The translations under genes were made by a program, and so were the position numbers. From an uncultured Collinsella sp. (GTDB lineage Bacteria; Actinomycetota; Coriobacteriia; Coriobacteriales; Coriobacteriaceae): a DNA stretch of 19,335 nt. The stretch lies in the NCBI GenBank assembly GCA_900545605.1, contig UQZL01000035.1:1-19335 (forward strand). The letters are read 5' to 3'. Below are positions 6,465-12,942 of this stretch, piece by piece; positions within the stretch are counted from its first letter, which is position 1; each line of letters starts with the position of its first letter. The notes beneath the pieces are model-generated. The model had not been told where the DNA came from. It worked only from the letters and a program-made list of their open reading frames with translations, and made no database searches.

Positions 6465-7877
6465 ATGGACGCAACCGCAATTATCCTCGCTGCCGGCGAG
6501 GGCACCCGCATGAAGTCGAACCACTGCAAGGTTTCGCACAAGATCCTGGGCAAGCCCATGGTCCAGTGGATCGTCGACGCCACCATCAAGGCTGGCTGCA
6601 GCCGCGTCGTGGTCGTCATCGGCAGCCACGCCGACGAGATGCGCGCCCTCATCGACGGCGCCTACGCCAACAGCGCCACCAAGGTCGAGTGCGTTGAGCA
6701 GACCGAGCGCCTGGGCACCGGCCACGCCGTGAAGGTCGCGCTCGAGGCCTGCGGCATCACGCAAGGCCCCGTCGTCGTGCTCAACGGCGACCTGCCGCTC
6801 ATCACCGCCGACACCGTCGCCAAGTTCGCGCAGACCGTCGCCACCGGCGAGCTCGCCTGCACCGTCATGACCATGACCCCGCCCGACCCCTTCGGCTACG
6901 GCCGCATCAAGCTGGGTGCCGACGGCCAGATCGAACGCATCATCGAGCAGAAGGACTGCACACCCGAGCAGGCCGCCACGCTGCTCGAGTGCAACGCCGG
7001 CTGCTACGCCTTCGACGGCGCGCAGCTCGCCGCGCACATTGACGAGATCGGCAACGACAACGCGCAGTCCGAGTACTATCTGCCCGACATGCTCGAGATC
7101 CTCAAGGGCCACGGCCAGGCAGTCTCCATCTTCCACTGCGATGACTACCGCGACGGCCTGGGCGTCAACAGCCGCATCCAGCTCGCGCAGCTCACCGCCA
7201 TCGCGCGCGACCGCATCAACGAGCACTGGATGGCCGAGGGCGTTACCTTCATCGACCCCACGCAGGCCTGGATCGGCCCCGACGCCACCATCGGCCGCGA
7301 CACCGTCGTGTGGCCGCAGACGCACCTGATCGGCCACGTCACCGTGGGCGAGGAGTGCCAGCTCGGCCCCAACAGCCGTCTCACCGACACCACCGTCGGC
7401 AGCGGCTGCATCATCGATGAGACCATCGCCATCGAGGCCGTCATCGAGAACGGCGTCGACTGCGGCCCGCGCGCCTACCTGCGCCCGGGTACCCACATGC
7501 TCGACGGCTCCAAGGCCGGCACGCACGTGGAGATCAAGAAGTCCACGATCGGCGAGGGCTCCAAGGTGCCGCACCTGTCCTACATCGGCGACACGACCAT
7601 GGGCTCCGGCGTCAACGTGGGCGCCGGCTCCATCACCTGCAACTACGACGGCGTACACAAGCACAAAACCGTCATCGGCAAGGATGCCTTCATCGGTTCC
7701 GATACCATGATGGTCGCGCCCGCCCAGATTGGCGACGGCGCGCTCGTGGCCGCCGGCTCCGTCATCACTGAGCCGGTCCCGGCAGACGCACTCGGTCTGG
7801 GCCGCGCCCGTCAGGTAAATATTGAGGGCTGGGCCGCCGATTATCGCCGCCGCCTGCACGAGGACGACGAGGTATAA
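6465..7877 (+). CDS. glmU: Bifunctional GlcNAc-1-P uridyltransferase / GlcN-1-P acetyltransferase
   Basis: Makes UDP-N-acetylglucosamine, the entry sugar for peptidoglycan. The C-terminal domain acetylates glucosamine-1-phosphate with acetyl-CoA and the N-terminal domain transfers UMP from UTP. The 470 residues are normal for GlmU. The N-terminal pyrophosphorylase domain shows LAAGEGTRMKS (8-18), ERLGTGHAV (uridine site), NGDLPLI (metal site) and NAGCYAFDG. The C-terminal part is a left-handed beta-helix of hexapeptide repeats, with RPGTHMLDGSKAGTHVEIKK, VPHLSYIGD and NVGAGSITCNYDGVHKHKT, which carry the acetyl-CoA and catalytic residues. It is first in the order glmU, prs, pth, an arrangement common in Gram-positive lineages, but a terminator follows it, so prs probably also has its own promoter. 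Confidence 0.97.
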   Translation: MDATAIILAAGEGTRMKSNHCKVSHKILGKPMVQWIVDATIKAGCSRVVVVIGSHADEMRALIDGAYANSATKVECVEQTERLGTGHAVKVALEACGITQGPVVVLNGDLPLITADTVAKFAQTVATGELACTVMTMTPPDPFGYGRIKLGADGQIERIIEQKDCTPEQAATLLECNAGCYAFDGAQLAAHIDEIGNDNAQSEYYLPDMLEILKGHGQAVSIFHCDDYRDGLGVNSRIQLAQLTAIARDRINEHWMAEGVTFIDPTQAWIGPDATIGRDTVVWPQTHLIGHVTVGEECQLGPNSRLTDTTVGSGCIIDETIAIEAVIENGVDCGPRAYLRPGTHMLDGSKAGTHVEIKKSTIGEGSKVPHLSYIGDTTMGSGVNVGAGSITCNYDGVHKHKTVIGKDAFIGSDTMMVAPAQIGDGALVAAGSVITEPVPADALGLGRARQVNIEGWAADYRRRLHEDDEV

Positions 7878-7894
7878 CGTTTTACCAAGCATCT

Positions 7895-7927
7895 AAGGAG
7901 CCGCTTCCGTGGGGACGGCTCCTTTTT
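7895..7927 (+). terminator. Rho-independent terminator after glmU
   Basis: AAGGAGCCG (7895-7903) pairs with CGGCTCCTT (7916-7924) and runs into TTTTT. It starts 17 bp after the glmU stop. The loop contains GGGGAC. Confidence 0.85.
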
Positions 7928-8068
7928 CTATGCTGACCTGCGCGGCCGGATGAGTGGTCGGTTCGTGTCCGTTGACGGTAAAGACGTTATCAAGACTCGA
8001 TAAACCCCGCCGCGCGGTTACAATGCAACAAGGCATCTATATGGCATTCGATATAAAGGAGAAGGGTA

Positions 8069-9055
8069 ATGCCGATTAATGATCCCGAGAAGTCGGAGAA
8101 TATGCGCAAGTCCATCCGCGTGTATTCCGGTTCCTCCAACCGTCCCCTCGCTCAGAAGATCGCTGAGTTCCTTGGGGTCGAGCTTTCGGGCCTTACGCTA
8201 AAGCAGTTCGCCAACGGTGAGATTTACGCCCGCTACGACGAGACCGTCCGCGGCGCCGACGTCTTCCTGATTCAGTCCGTGGCCGGCGGCAACGTCAACG
8301 ACATGCTCATGGAGCTGCTCATCGCCACCGACGCTGCCAAGCGCGCATCCGCCCGCTCCATCACCGCCGTCATCACCCACTACGGCTATGCCCGCCAGGA
8401 CCGCAAGGCCGGCCCGCGCGAGCCCATCACCGCCCGCCTCGTCGCCAACCTGCTCGAGCGCGCTGGCGTCAACCGCATCATCACCCTCGACCTGCACCAG
8501 GGCCAGATTCAGGGCTTCTTCGATATCCCGGTTAACCACCTGTCCGCGCTGCCGCTGTTTGGCCAGTACTACAACGACATGCACTTCGACACCGACAACC
8601 TGGTTGTCGTCTCCCCCGATGTGGGCCGCGCCAAGGCCGCCAAGAAGCTGTCCGACATGCTCGGCTGCGACCTGGCCATCGCCCACAAGGGCCGTCCGCG
8701 CCACAACGCCGCCGAGGTCATGGGCATCATCGGTGACATCAAGGGCAAGACCTGCATCATCAACGACGACATGATCGACACCGCTGGCACCCTGTGCGCC
8801 AACGTCAAGGAGCTCAAGGCTATGGGCGCTGGCGACATCTACGTCTGCGCCACCCACGGCATCTTCTCCGGTCCGGCCATCGAGCGTCTGAACGACGCCC
8901 CGATCGTCGAGTGCGTCGTCACCGACGCCATTCCCGTCGAGGTCGGCGGCAAGATCAAGACCATCTCGGTCGCCGAGGAGTTCGCTCAGGCCATCTCCGC
9001 CGTTTACCACGAGGAGCCCGTCTCCACGCTCGTCGGCGGCGACTTCGCGCTGTAG
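8069..9055 (+). CDS. prs: Ribose-phosphate pyrophosphokinase (PRPP synthetase)
   Basis: Transfers pyrophosphate from ATP to ribose-5-phosphate to give PRPP for purine, pyrimidine, histidine, tryptophan and NAD synthesis; a cytoplasmic class I-like enzyme. The start at 8069 follows AAAGGAG (8055-8061); a second Met at residue 12 is less likely. The 328 residues include FANGEIYARYDE, the GYARQDRK flexible-loop motif (preceded here by THY rather than the more usual PYY or PYF), the PRPP synthetase signature DLHQGQIQGFFDIPV and the PRPP-binding loop INDDMIDTAGTL. Catalytic-loop residues are intact. It lies between glmU and pth. The leader of about 140 bp contains a TTGACG (7972) and a TACAAT (8019-8024) that are not at standard spacing from each other. 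Confidence 0.96.
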   Translation: MPINDPEKSENMRKSIRVYSGSSNRPLAQKIAEFLGVELSGLTLKQFANGEIYARYDETVRGADVFLIQSVAGGNVNDMLMELLIATDAAKRASARSITAVITHYGYARQDRKAGPREPITARLVANLLERAGVNRIITLDLHQGQIQGFFDIPVNHLSALPLFGQYYNDMHFDTDNLVVVSPDVGRAKAAKKLSDMLGCDLAIAHKGRPRHNAAEVMGIIGDIKGKTCIINDDMIDTAGTLCANVKELKAMGAGDIYVCATHGIFSGPAIERLNDAPIVECVVTDAIPVEVGGKIKTISVAEEFAQAISAVYHEEPVSTLVGGDFAL

Positions 9056-9078
9056 CCGCTCGACCCTCGCATCCCTCC

Positions 9079-9183
9079 GGAAGCCCCGGACGCGCCTGCG
9101 GGGTTATCACGCGAACGTCCTCGCCGCTTTGCGGCTGCGGGATGTTCGCTTTGATAACCCCTCCCGGCGTGTCCGGGGCTTCC
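9079..9183. repeat. Long hairpin (about 105 bp) downstream of prs
   Basis: Nested complementary blocks form one long stem: GGAAGCCCCGGAC (9079-9091) with GTCCGGGGCTTCC (9171-9183), GGGGTTATCA (9100-9109) with TGATAACCCC (9152-9161), GCGAACGTCC (9111-9120) with GGATGTTCGC (9140-9149, one G-U pair), and CGCCGC with GCGGC around a loop of a few bases. It begins 23 bp after the prs stop. There is no T-run at its end, so it is not a classical terminator. It could stabilise the prs 3' end, be an RNA element, or be an extragenic palindromic repeat. Confidence 0.8.
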
Positions 9184-9287
9184 TGCTGTCTCGGGGCAGC
9201 TATTTTCTGAAATGACTTTGCTGCAACCTTTCCTCGCCTTCGGCGGGCGTGGTAGCCTTTGTCGTTGATTAAACTCTTATGTGTAAC

Positions 9288-9294
9288 GGAAGGA
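9288..9294 (+). promoter_or_regulatory. Shine-Dalgarno fixing the pth start
   Basis: GGAAGGA five bases before ATG at 9300. It argues against the in-frame ATG at 9279. Confidence 0.75.
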
Positions 9295-9299
9295 CAAAT

Positions 9300-9929
9300 A
9301 TGGCAGCTGCACAGCCGCTTAAGATTCGCATGGTTGCCGGACTTGGCAACCCTGGCGAGGAATATGCCGAGACCCGTCACAACGCTGGTTTCAAAGCAAT
9401 CGACGAGCTGGCCCGTCAGGCCGGCGTCACGTACTGGAAAAACCAAGCAGGCGCCGAGATCGCGCTCATCAACATCAACGATCCCGAGGAAGAGGGCGGC
9501 AAGCGCCAGATTGTACTGGTCAAGCCGCAGTCGTACATGAACACCTCGGGCGGGCCCATCTCCAAACTCTGCCGCGAGTACAAGATCAAGGCCGAGGAGC
9601 TGCTCGTCATCCACGACGAGCTCGATATTCCCGCCGGCGACGTGCGTGTTAAGGTGGGCGGCGGCCATGCCGGTCACAACGGCCTGCGTTCCATCATCGA
9701 TAAGATGGGCAACCGCGACTTCAGCCGCATCCGCACCGGCATCGGCAACCCTCCCGGCAAGATGGCCGTCGCCGACTACGTGCTTAAGCAGCTGCGCGCC
9801 CGCGAGGCCGAGGATTTCCAGGACACCTGCGCCCGCGCGGCCGACGCCGCCGGCCTGGCGATTGTGCACGGCGTAGTCTATGCTCGCGACCATGTCAACG
9901 GCGCCGCCTCCGCCAACGGCAAGCACTAA
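9300..9929 (+). CDS. pth: Peptidyl-tRNA hydrolase
   Basis: Releases peptides from peptidyl-tRNA that dropped off the ribosome and recycles the tRNA; essential in most bacteria. The 209 residues fit the family. Visible are the N-terminal GLGNPGEEYAETRHNAG (14-30) with the catalytic His27, KPQSYMNTSG (equivalent to the KPxTYMNxSG motif, with its substrate-contacting Asn), HDELDIPAGDVRVKVGGG and HAGHNGLRSI, which line the active-site channel. It follows prs after a 244 bp gap that contains a long hairpin, so independent expression is possible; no clear promoter hexamers were found. It is followed by a large inverted repeat with a terminator-like hairpin inside. Confidence 0.95.
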   Translation: MAAAQPLKIRMVAGLGNPGEEYAETRHNAGFKAIDELARQAGVTYWKNQAGAEIALININDPEEEGGKRQIVLVKPQSYMNTSGGPISKLCREYKIKAEELLVIHDELDIPAGDVRVKVGGGHAGHNGLRSIIDKMGNRDFSRIRTGIGNPPGKMAVADYVLKQLRAREAEDFQDTCARAADAAGLAIVHGVVYARDHVNGAASANGKH

Positions 9930-9932
9930 AAC

Positions 9933-10127
9933 CTACTATTTAGGGACAGGGTTATTTTGGCAGGTTTTATCTACGGAAACGCCATGACAGCCGCGCCGTA
10001 ATAAACCCTGTGCCGCCATACATATGCAGCGCCCCAAAGGAGGCCGGCCTCATCACAACCCGAGGCCGGCCCCTTTGCCGTTTTGCCTGATAAAACCGAC
10101 CAAAATAAACCTGTCCCTATTTGGTAG
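9933..10127. repeat. Large inverted-repeat element 3 around the pth terminator
   Basis: The left arm 9933-9971 and the right arm 10089-10127 are reverse complements over 39 bp with a few mismatches. The best-conserved word is TAGGGACAGG followed by TTATTTTGG. The arms enclose the GC-rich hairpin at 10036-10075. No open frame of note and no obvious target duplication. The arrangement, long arms around a terminator-like hairpin, parallels element 1, although the arm sequences differ. Confidence 0.8.
10036..10084 (+). terminator. Probable terminator after pth
   Basis: AAAGG and GGCCGGCCTC (10036-10051) pair with GAGGCCGGCC and CTTT (10062-10075), with one opposed mismatch and a 10-base loop. 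TTTT follows at 10081-10084 after GCCG. The stem is strong and the U-run short, so termination is likely but not certain. Confidence 0.6.
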
Positions 10128-10191
10128 GCCGAAGTGGATAAACCCTTTTCCCACCTGCCAAAGAAACACGTAAGCGACATTGCCATGAGGG

Positions 10192-10197
10192 TATAAT
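10192..10197 (+). promoter_or_regulatory. Candidate -10 box for the nfn operon
   Basis: A perfect TATAAT about 105 bp upstream of the NfnA-type gene. No good -35 hexamer lies at 16-18 bp. If used, the transcript has a leader of about 100 nt with two small hairpin-forming stretches: CCGTA/TACGG with GCACA/TGTGC (about 10203-10235), and GGGCT/AGCCC around CCGT/ACGG (about 10244-10285). Confidence 0.45.
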
Positions 10198-10302
10198 TTG
10201 CACCGTATGTCTGCACAACGCCTGTGCGCGTACGGTTTTATTCGGGCTACCGTCCATTTCCGTGGAGGCACGGTTCGGCAGCCCTAACAAGAGAGGGGTT
10301 CT

Positions 10303-11142
10303 ATGTATAAGATCCTGGAGAAGACGCAGTTCTCGGAGAAGGTGTTCAAGTTCCGCATCGAGGCGCCTGCAATCGCCAAGCATGCGCACGCTGGACAGTT
10401 CCTCATGGTTCGCGCCAACGAGACGGGCGAGCGTGTCCCGTTTACCCTGGCCGGCTGGAACGGTGACGAGGGCTGGGTCGAGTTCATCTTCATGGTGATC
10501 GGCAAGACCACCGAGATGCTGTCCACCTACGAGGCCGGCGAGTCGCTGCGCGACGTCGTGGGCCCGCTGGGCGTTCCCACCGAGATGGCTGAGGGCCCCT
10601 GCGCCGTCATTGGCGGCGGCGTCGGCCTGGCAATTGCCTTCCCGGTCGCCAAGCACCTGGTCGAGACCGGCCACGAGGTGCACGCCATCATGGGCGCCCG
10701 CACCAAGGACCTCCTGCTTATGGAGGACCAGTTCCGCGAGCTCCTCGACGAGGACCACATCCACATCACCACTGACGACGGCTCCTACGGCGAGCAGGGC
10801 GTTGTCACCGCTCCGCTGGAGCGCCTGCTGCAGGACAAGGCCGTGAGCCAGGTCTTCTGCGTCGGCCCCGTTCCGATGATGAAGTTCTCGACCCTCACCG
10901 CCCAGAAATACGACACCCCCATCACCGCGTCCCTCAACCCCATCATGGTTGACGGCACCGGTATGTGCGGCTGCTGCCGCGTCGAGGTGGGCGGCGTGAC
11001 CAAGTTCGCTTGCGTCGACGGCCCCGACTTCGATGCCACCCTGGTCGACTGGGATGACCTTCGTGCCCGCCAGGCCGCTTACCGTTCCGAAGAGGGCGAG
11101 TCCCTCAAGGCCTATGAGGAAAAGAGCTGCGCATGCCACTAG
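10303..11142 (+). CDS. NfnA-type FAD/NAD(P)-binding oxidoreductase subunit (sulfide/dihydroorotate dehydrogenase-like)
   Basis: Likely small subunit of NADH-dependent reduced ferredoxin:NADP oxidoreductase, which bifurcates electrons from NADPH to NAD+ and ferredoxin (or the reverse) in anaerobes. The 279 residues form a ferredoxin-reductase fold: FAD contact RVPFTLA (44-50), nucleotide loop GGGVGLA (104-110), then a C-terminal [2Fe-2S] motif GTGMCGCCRVEVGG with Cys222, Cys224/225 and Cys237 in FACVDGP. The start follows GAGAGGGG. The next gene overlaps it by 10 bp and is the matching large subunit, which favours Nfn over a dihydroorotate dehydrogenase electron-transfer subunit (PyrK) because no pyrD is adjacent. 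The family also contains sulfide dehydrogenase SudB, so the physiological substrate is not proven. Confidence 0.9.
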   Translation: MYKILEKTQFSEKVFKFRIEAPAIAKHAHAGQFLMVRANETGERVPFTLAGWNGDEGWVEFIFMVIGKTTEMLSTYEAGESLRDVVGPLGVPTEMAEGPCAVIGGGVGLAIAFPVAKHLVETGHEVHAIMGARTKDLLLMEDQFRELLDEDHIHITTDDGSYGEQGVVTAPLERLLQDKAVSQVFCVGPVPMMKFSTLTAQKYDTPITASLNPIMVDGTGMCGCCRVEVGGVTKFACVDGPDFDATLVDWDDLRARQAAYRSEEGESLKAYEEKSCACH

Positions 11143-12542
11143 TTAACGGTCGTTTCGTTGCCGATATGAAGTCGCCCCGCACCCCCGATAACGAGGAGCC
11201 GGCTGCCGAGCGCGCCTGCGACTTCCGCCCCGTCGACAAGGGCTTCACCGAGGAGATGGCGCTGGCCGAGGCCGAGCGCTGCCTCAACTGCAAGAAGCCG
11301 TTCTGTGTTGAGGGCTGCCCCGTCAACATCAACATCCCCCGCTTTATCGAGCAGATCCGCGCGAAGGACTTCGGCGGCGCTCTCGATACCATCCGCGAGG
11401 ACTCCATGCTTCCCGCCATCTGCGGCCGCGTCTGCCCGCAGGAGAACCAGTGCGAGGGCAAGTGCATCCGTGGTAAGAAGTCCGAGCCCGTGGCCATCGG
11501 CCAGCTCGAGCGCTTCCTGGGTGACCGCCCCGAGCTCGCTTCCACGCCCAAGATGGCCCCCAAGAACGGCAAGAAGGTCGCCGTCGTTGGCTCCGGCCCG
11601 TCCGGCATCACCTGCGCCGGCGAGCTCGCCCGCAACGGCTTTGACGTTACCGTCTTTGAGGCCTTCTTTACCGGCGGCGGCGTGCTGGTCTACGGCATCC
11701 CCGAGTTCCGTCTGCCCAAGGCAGTCGTCAAGCGCGAGATCGACGGCCTGGAGGACATGGGCGTCAAATTTGAGTACAACTCCGTCGTGGGCAACATGGC
11801 CACGGCCGAGGAGCTGTTCGAGCAGGGCTTCGACGCCATCTACGTGGCGACCGGCGCTGGCCTGCCCAAGTTCCTCAACGTCCCCGGCGAGAACCTGCCC
11901 AACGTCTTCTTCGCCAACGAGTACCTCACCCGCGTGAACCTGATGAAGGCCAACAAGTTCCCCGAGTACGACACCCCCACCAAGCACGGCAAGAACGTCG
12001 TCGTCTTTGGTGGCGGCAACGTGGCTATGGACGCCGTCCGTACCGCCAAGCGTCTGGGCGCCGAGCACGCTATCATCGCCTACCGTCGTACCGAGGACGA
12101 GATGCCCTGCCGTCGCGCCGAGCTGCACCATGCTAAGGCCGAGGGCGTCGAGGTTCTGCCGCTCGTCTCCCCGCTCGAGTTTGTCGCTGGCGAGGACGGC
12201 TCCGTATGCGCCGTCAAGGTCCAGAAGATGGAGCTCGGCGAGCCCGACGAGTCCGGCCGTCGTCGCCCGGTGCCCATCGAGGGCGCCATCGAGGAGATTC
12301 CCTGCGATGTCGCGATCTCGGCTATCGGCACCAACGCCAACCCCTTCGCAAAGAAGATCGGTGGCAAGATGGAGCTCAACAAGTGGGGCTACATCGTCGC
12401 CGACGAGGAGACCGGCCAGACCACCGATCCCCGTATCTGGGCCGGCGGCGACATCGTCACCGGTGCCGCTACGGTCATTCTGGCGATGGGCGCCGGCAAG
12501 AAGGCCGCCGCTTCCATCACCAAGAGCCTACTGGGCGAGTAA
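11133..12542 (+). CDS. NfnB-type subunit (annotated in databases as NADPH-dependent glutamate synthase small chain)
   Basis: Flavoprotein with two N-terminal iron-sulfur clusters that handles NADPH and ferredoxin in the Nfn complex. The 469 residues show cluster cysteines CLNCKKPFCVEGCP (50-63) and CGRVCPQENQCEGKC (97-111), the FAD dinucleotide motif VVGSGPSG (151-158), a second nucleotide-binding GGGNVAMD (293-300) for NADPH, and the C-terminal AGGDIVTGAATVILAMGAG that closes the FAD site. The start overlaps the end of the NfnA-type gene, so the two are coupled and probably made in equal amounts. No glutamate synthase large subunit is adjacent, which supports the Nfn reading over GltD. A terminator follows 28 bp after the stop. 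Confidence 0.92.
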   Translation: MPLVNGRFVADMKSPRTPDNEEPAAERACDFRPVDKGFTEEMALAEAERCLNCKKPFCVEGCPVNINIPRFIEQIRAKDFGGALDTIREDSMLPAICGRVCPQENQCEGKCIRGKKSEPVAIGQLERFLGDRPELASTPKMAPKNGKKVAVVGSGPSGITCAGELARNGFDVTVFEAFFTGGGVLVYGIPEFRLPKAVVKREIDGLEDMGVKFEYNSVVGNMATAEELFEQGFDAIYVATGAGLPKFLNVPGENLPNVFFANEYLTRVNLMKANKFPEYDTPTKHGKNVVVFGGGNVAMDAVRTAKRLGAEHAIIAYRRTEDEMPCRRAELHHAKAEGVEVLPLVSPLEFVAGEDGSVCAVKVQKMELGEPDESGRRRPVPIEGAIEEIPCDVAISAIGTNANPFAKKIGGKMELNKWGYIVADEETGQTTDPRIWAGGDIVTGAATVILAMGAGKKAAASITKSLLGE

Positions 12543-12570
12543 TCATCCGCAGCGCTAGCTACCAAACGGC

Positions 12571-12608
12571 AAAGTCCCCGTCGAGCACACGCCCGGCGGG
12601 GACTTTTT
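12571..12608 (+). terminator. Rho-independent terminator after the nfn operon
   Basis: AAAGTCCCCG (12571-12580) pairs with CGGGGACTTT (12597-12606) and runs into further T. The right arm contains GGGGAC. Confidence 0.85.
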
Positions 12609-12623
12609 CTATGCCGGCCGACT

Positions 12624-12652
12624 ACCACAAAGGGGACAGGCACCTTTGTGGT
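12624..12652. repeat. Short perfect palindrome with GGGGACAGG at the stem-loop junction
   Basis: ACCACAAAGG (12624-12633) pairs perfectly with CCTTTGTGGT (12643-12652) around a 9-base loop, and GGGGACAGG lies across the stem-loop junction. GCCGGCCGACT on the left and the reverse complement of ACTGGTCGGC on the right give further partial symmetry. No T-run follows. It resembles REP-type extragenic palindromes and shares GGGACAGG with element 3. Confidence 0.6.
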
Positions 12653-12689
12653 GGTTGGGGACTGGTCGGCAAACCAATTCCGGCGTTTG

Positions 12690-12905
12690 TCTCAATCTGT
12701 AACAGTTAGACCCTGTTGAGCCTTGTAGTTGTTACAGATCAAGATATTGTGCGAACATCCACCTGTTCATCTCAATCTGTAACAGTTAGAGGTCAAATTC
12801 CCCGCCTGGTGTTACAGATCGAGACATTAGATTGGCGGCCATTCGGTTCATCTCAATCTGTAACATCTAGAGCCGTTTTGGGCAGTTTGGTGTTACAGAT
12901 CGAGA
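12690..12905. repeat. Array of six 15 bp repeats in alternating orientation (three 55 bp palindromic units)
   Basis: Forward copies TCTCAATCTGTAACA lie at 12690-12704, 12770-12784 and 12851-12865. Reverse-complement copies (TGTTACAGATCGAGA, or GATCAAGA in the first) lie at 12730-12744, 12810-12824 and 12891-12905. The pitch is 40, 40, 40, 41 and 40 bp; the five intervals are 25, 25, 25, 26 and 25 bp and all have different sequences. The forward copies extend partly into the loop as GTTAGA, GTTAGA and TCTAGA; the reverse copies do not. The array ends 37 bp past the stop codon of the giant surface protein. There are no cas genes in the window and the repeats alternate, so it is not a CRISPR array. 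Function unknown. Confidence 0.92.
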
Positions 12906-12942
12906 TTTTACTGAGGCCGAGAACGAGAGCCGTCACCCAGCT

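Noticed and set aside
6390..7892. 500-codon minus-strand frame antisense to glmU
   Set aside because: A Val/Ala/Asp/Gly-rich shadow frame; the plus strand encodes an unmistakable full-length GlmU.
8198..9010. Minus-strand frame antisense to prs, and 11139-12131 antisense to the NfnB-type gene
   Set aside because: Same shadow composition; the opposite strand carries well-conserved enzymes with intact motifs.
10117..11139. Minus-strand frame through the nfn leader and NfnA-type gene
   Set aside because: A shadow of the plus-strand gene; no domain recognised.
11133..12542. True glutamate synthase small subunit (GltD)
   Set aside because: No large glutamate synthase subunit is adjacent, and the overlapping upstream gene is an NfnA-type flavoprotein, so an Nfn complex fits better.
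12690..12905. CRISPR array
   Set aside because: The repeats are only 15 bp and alternate in orientation, only six copies exist, the intervals are about 25 nt and there is no cas gene in the window.
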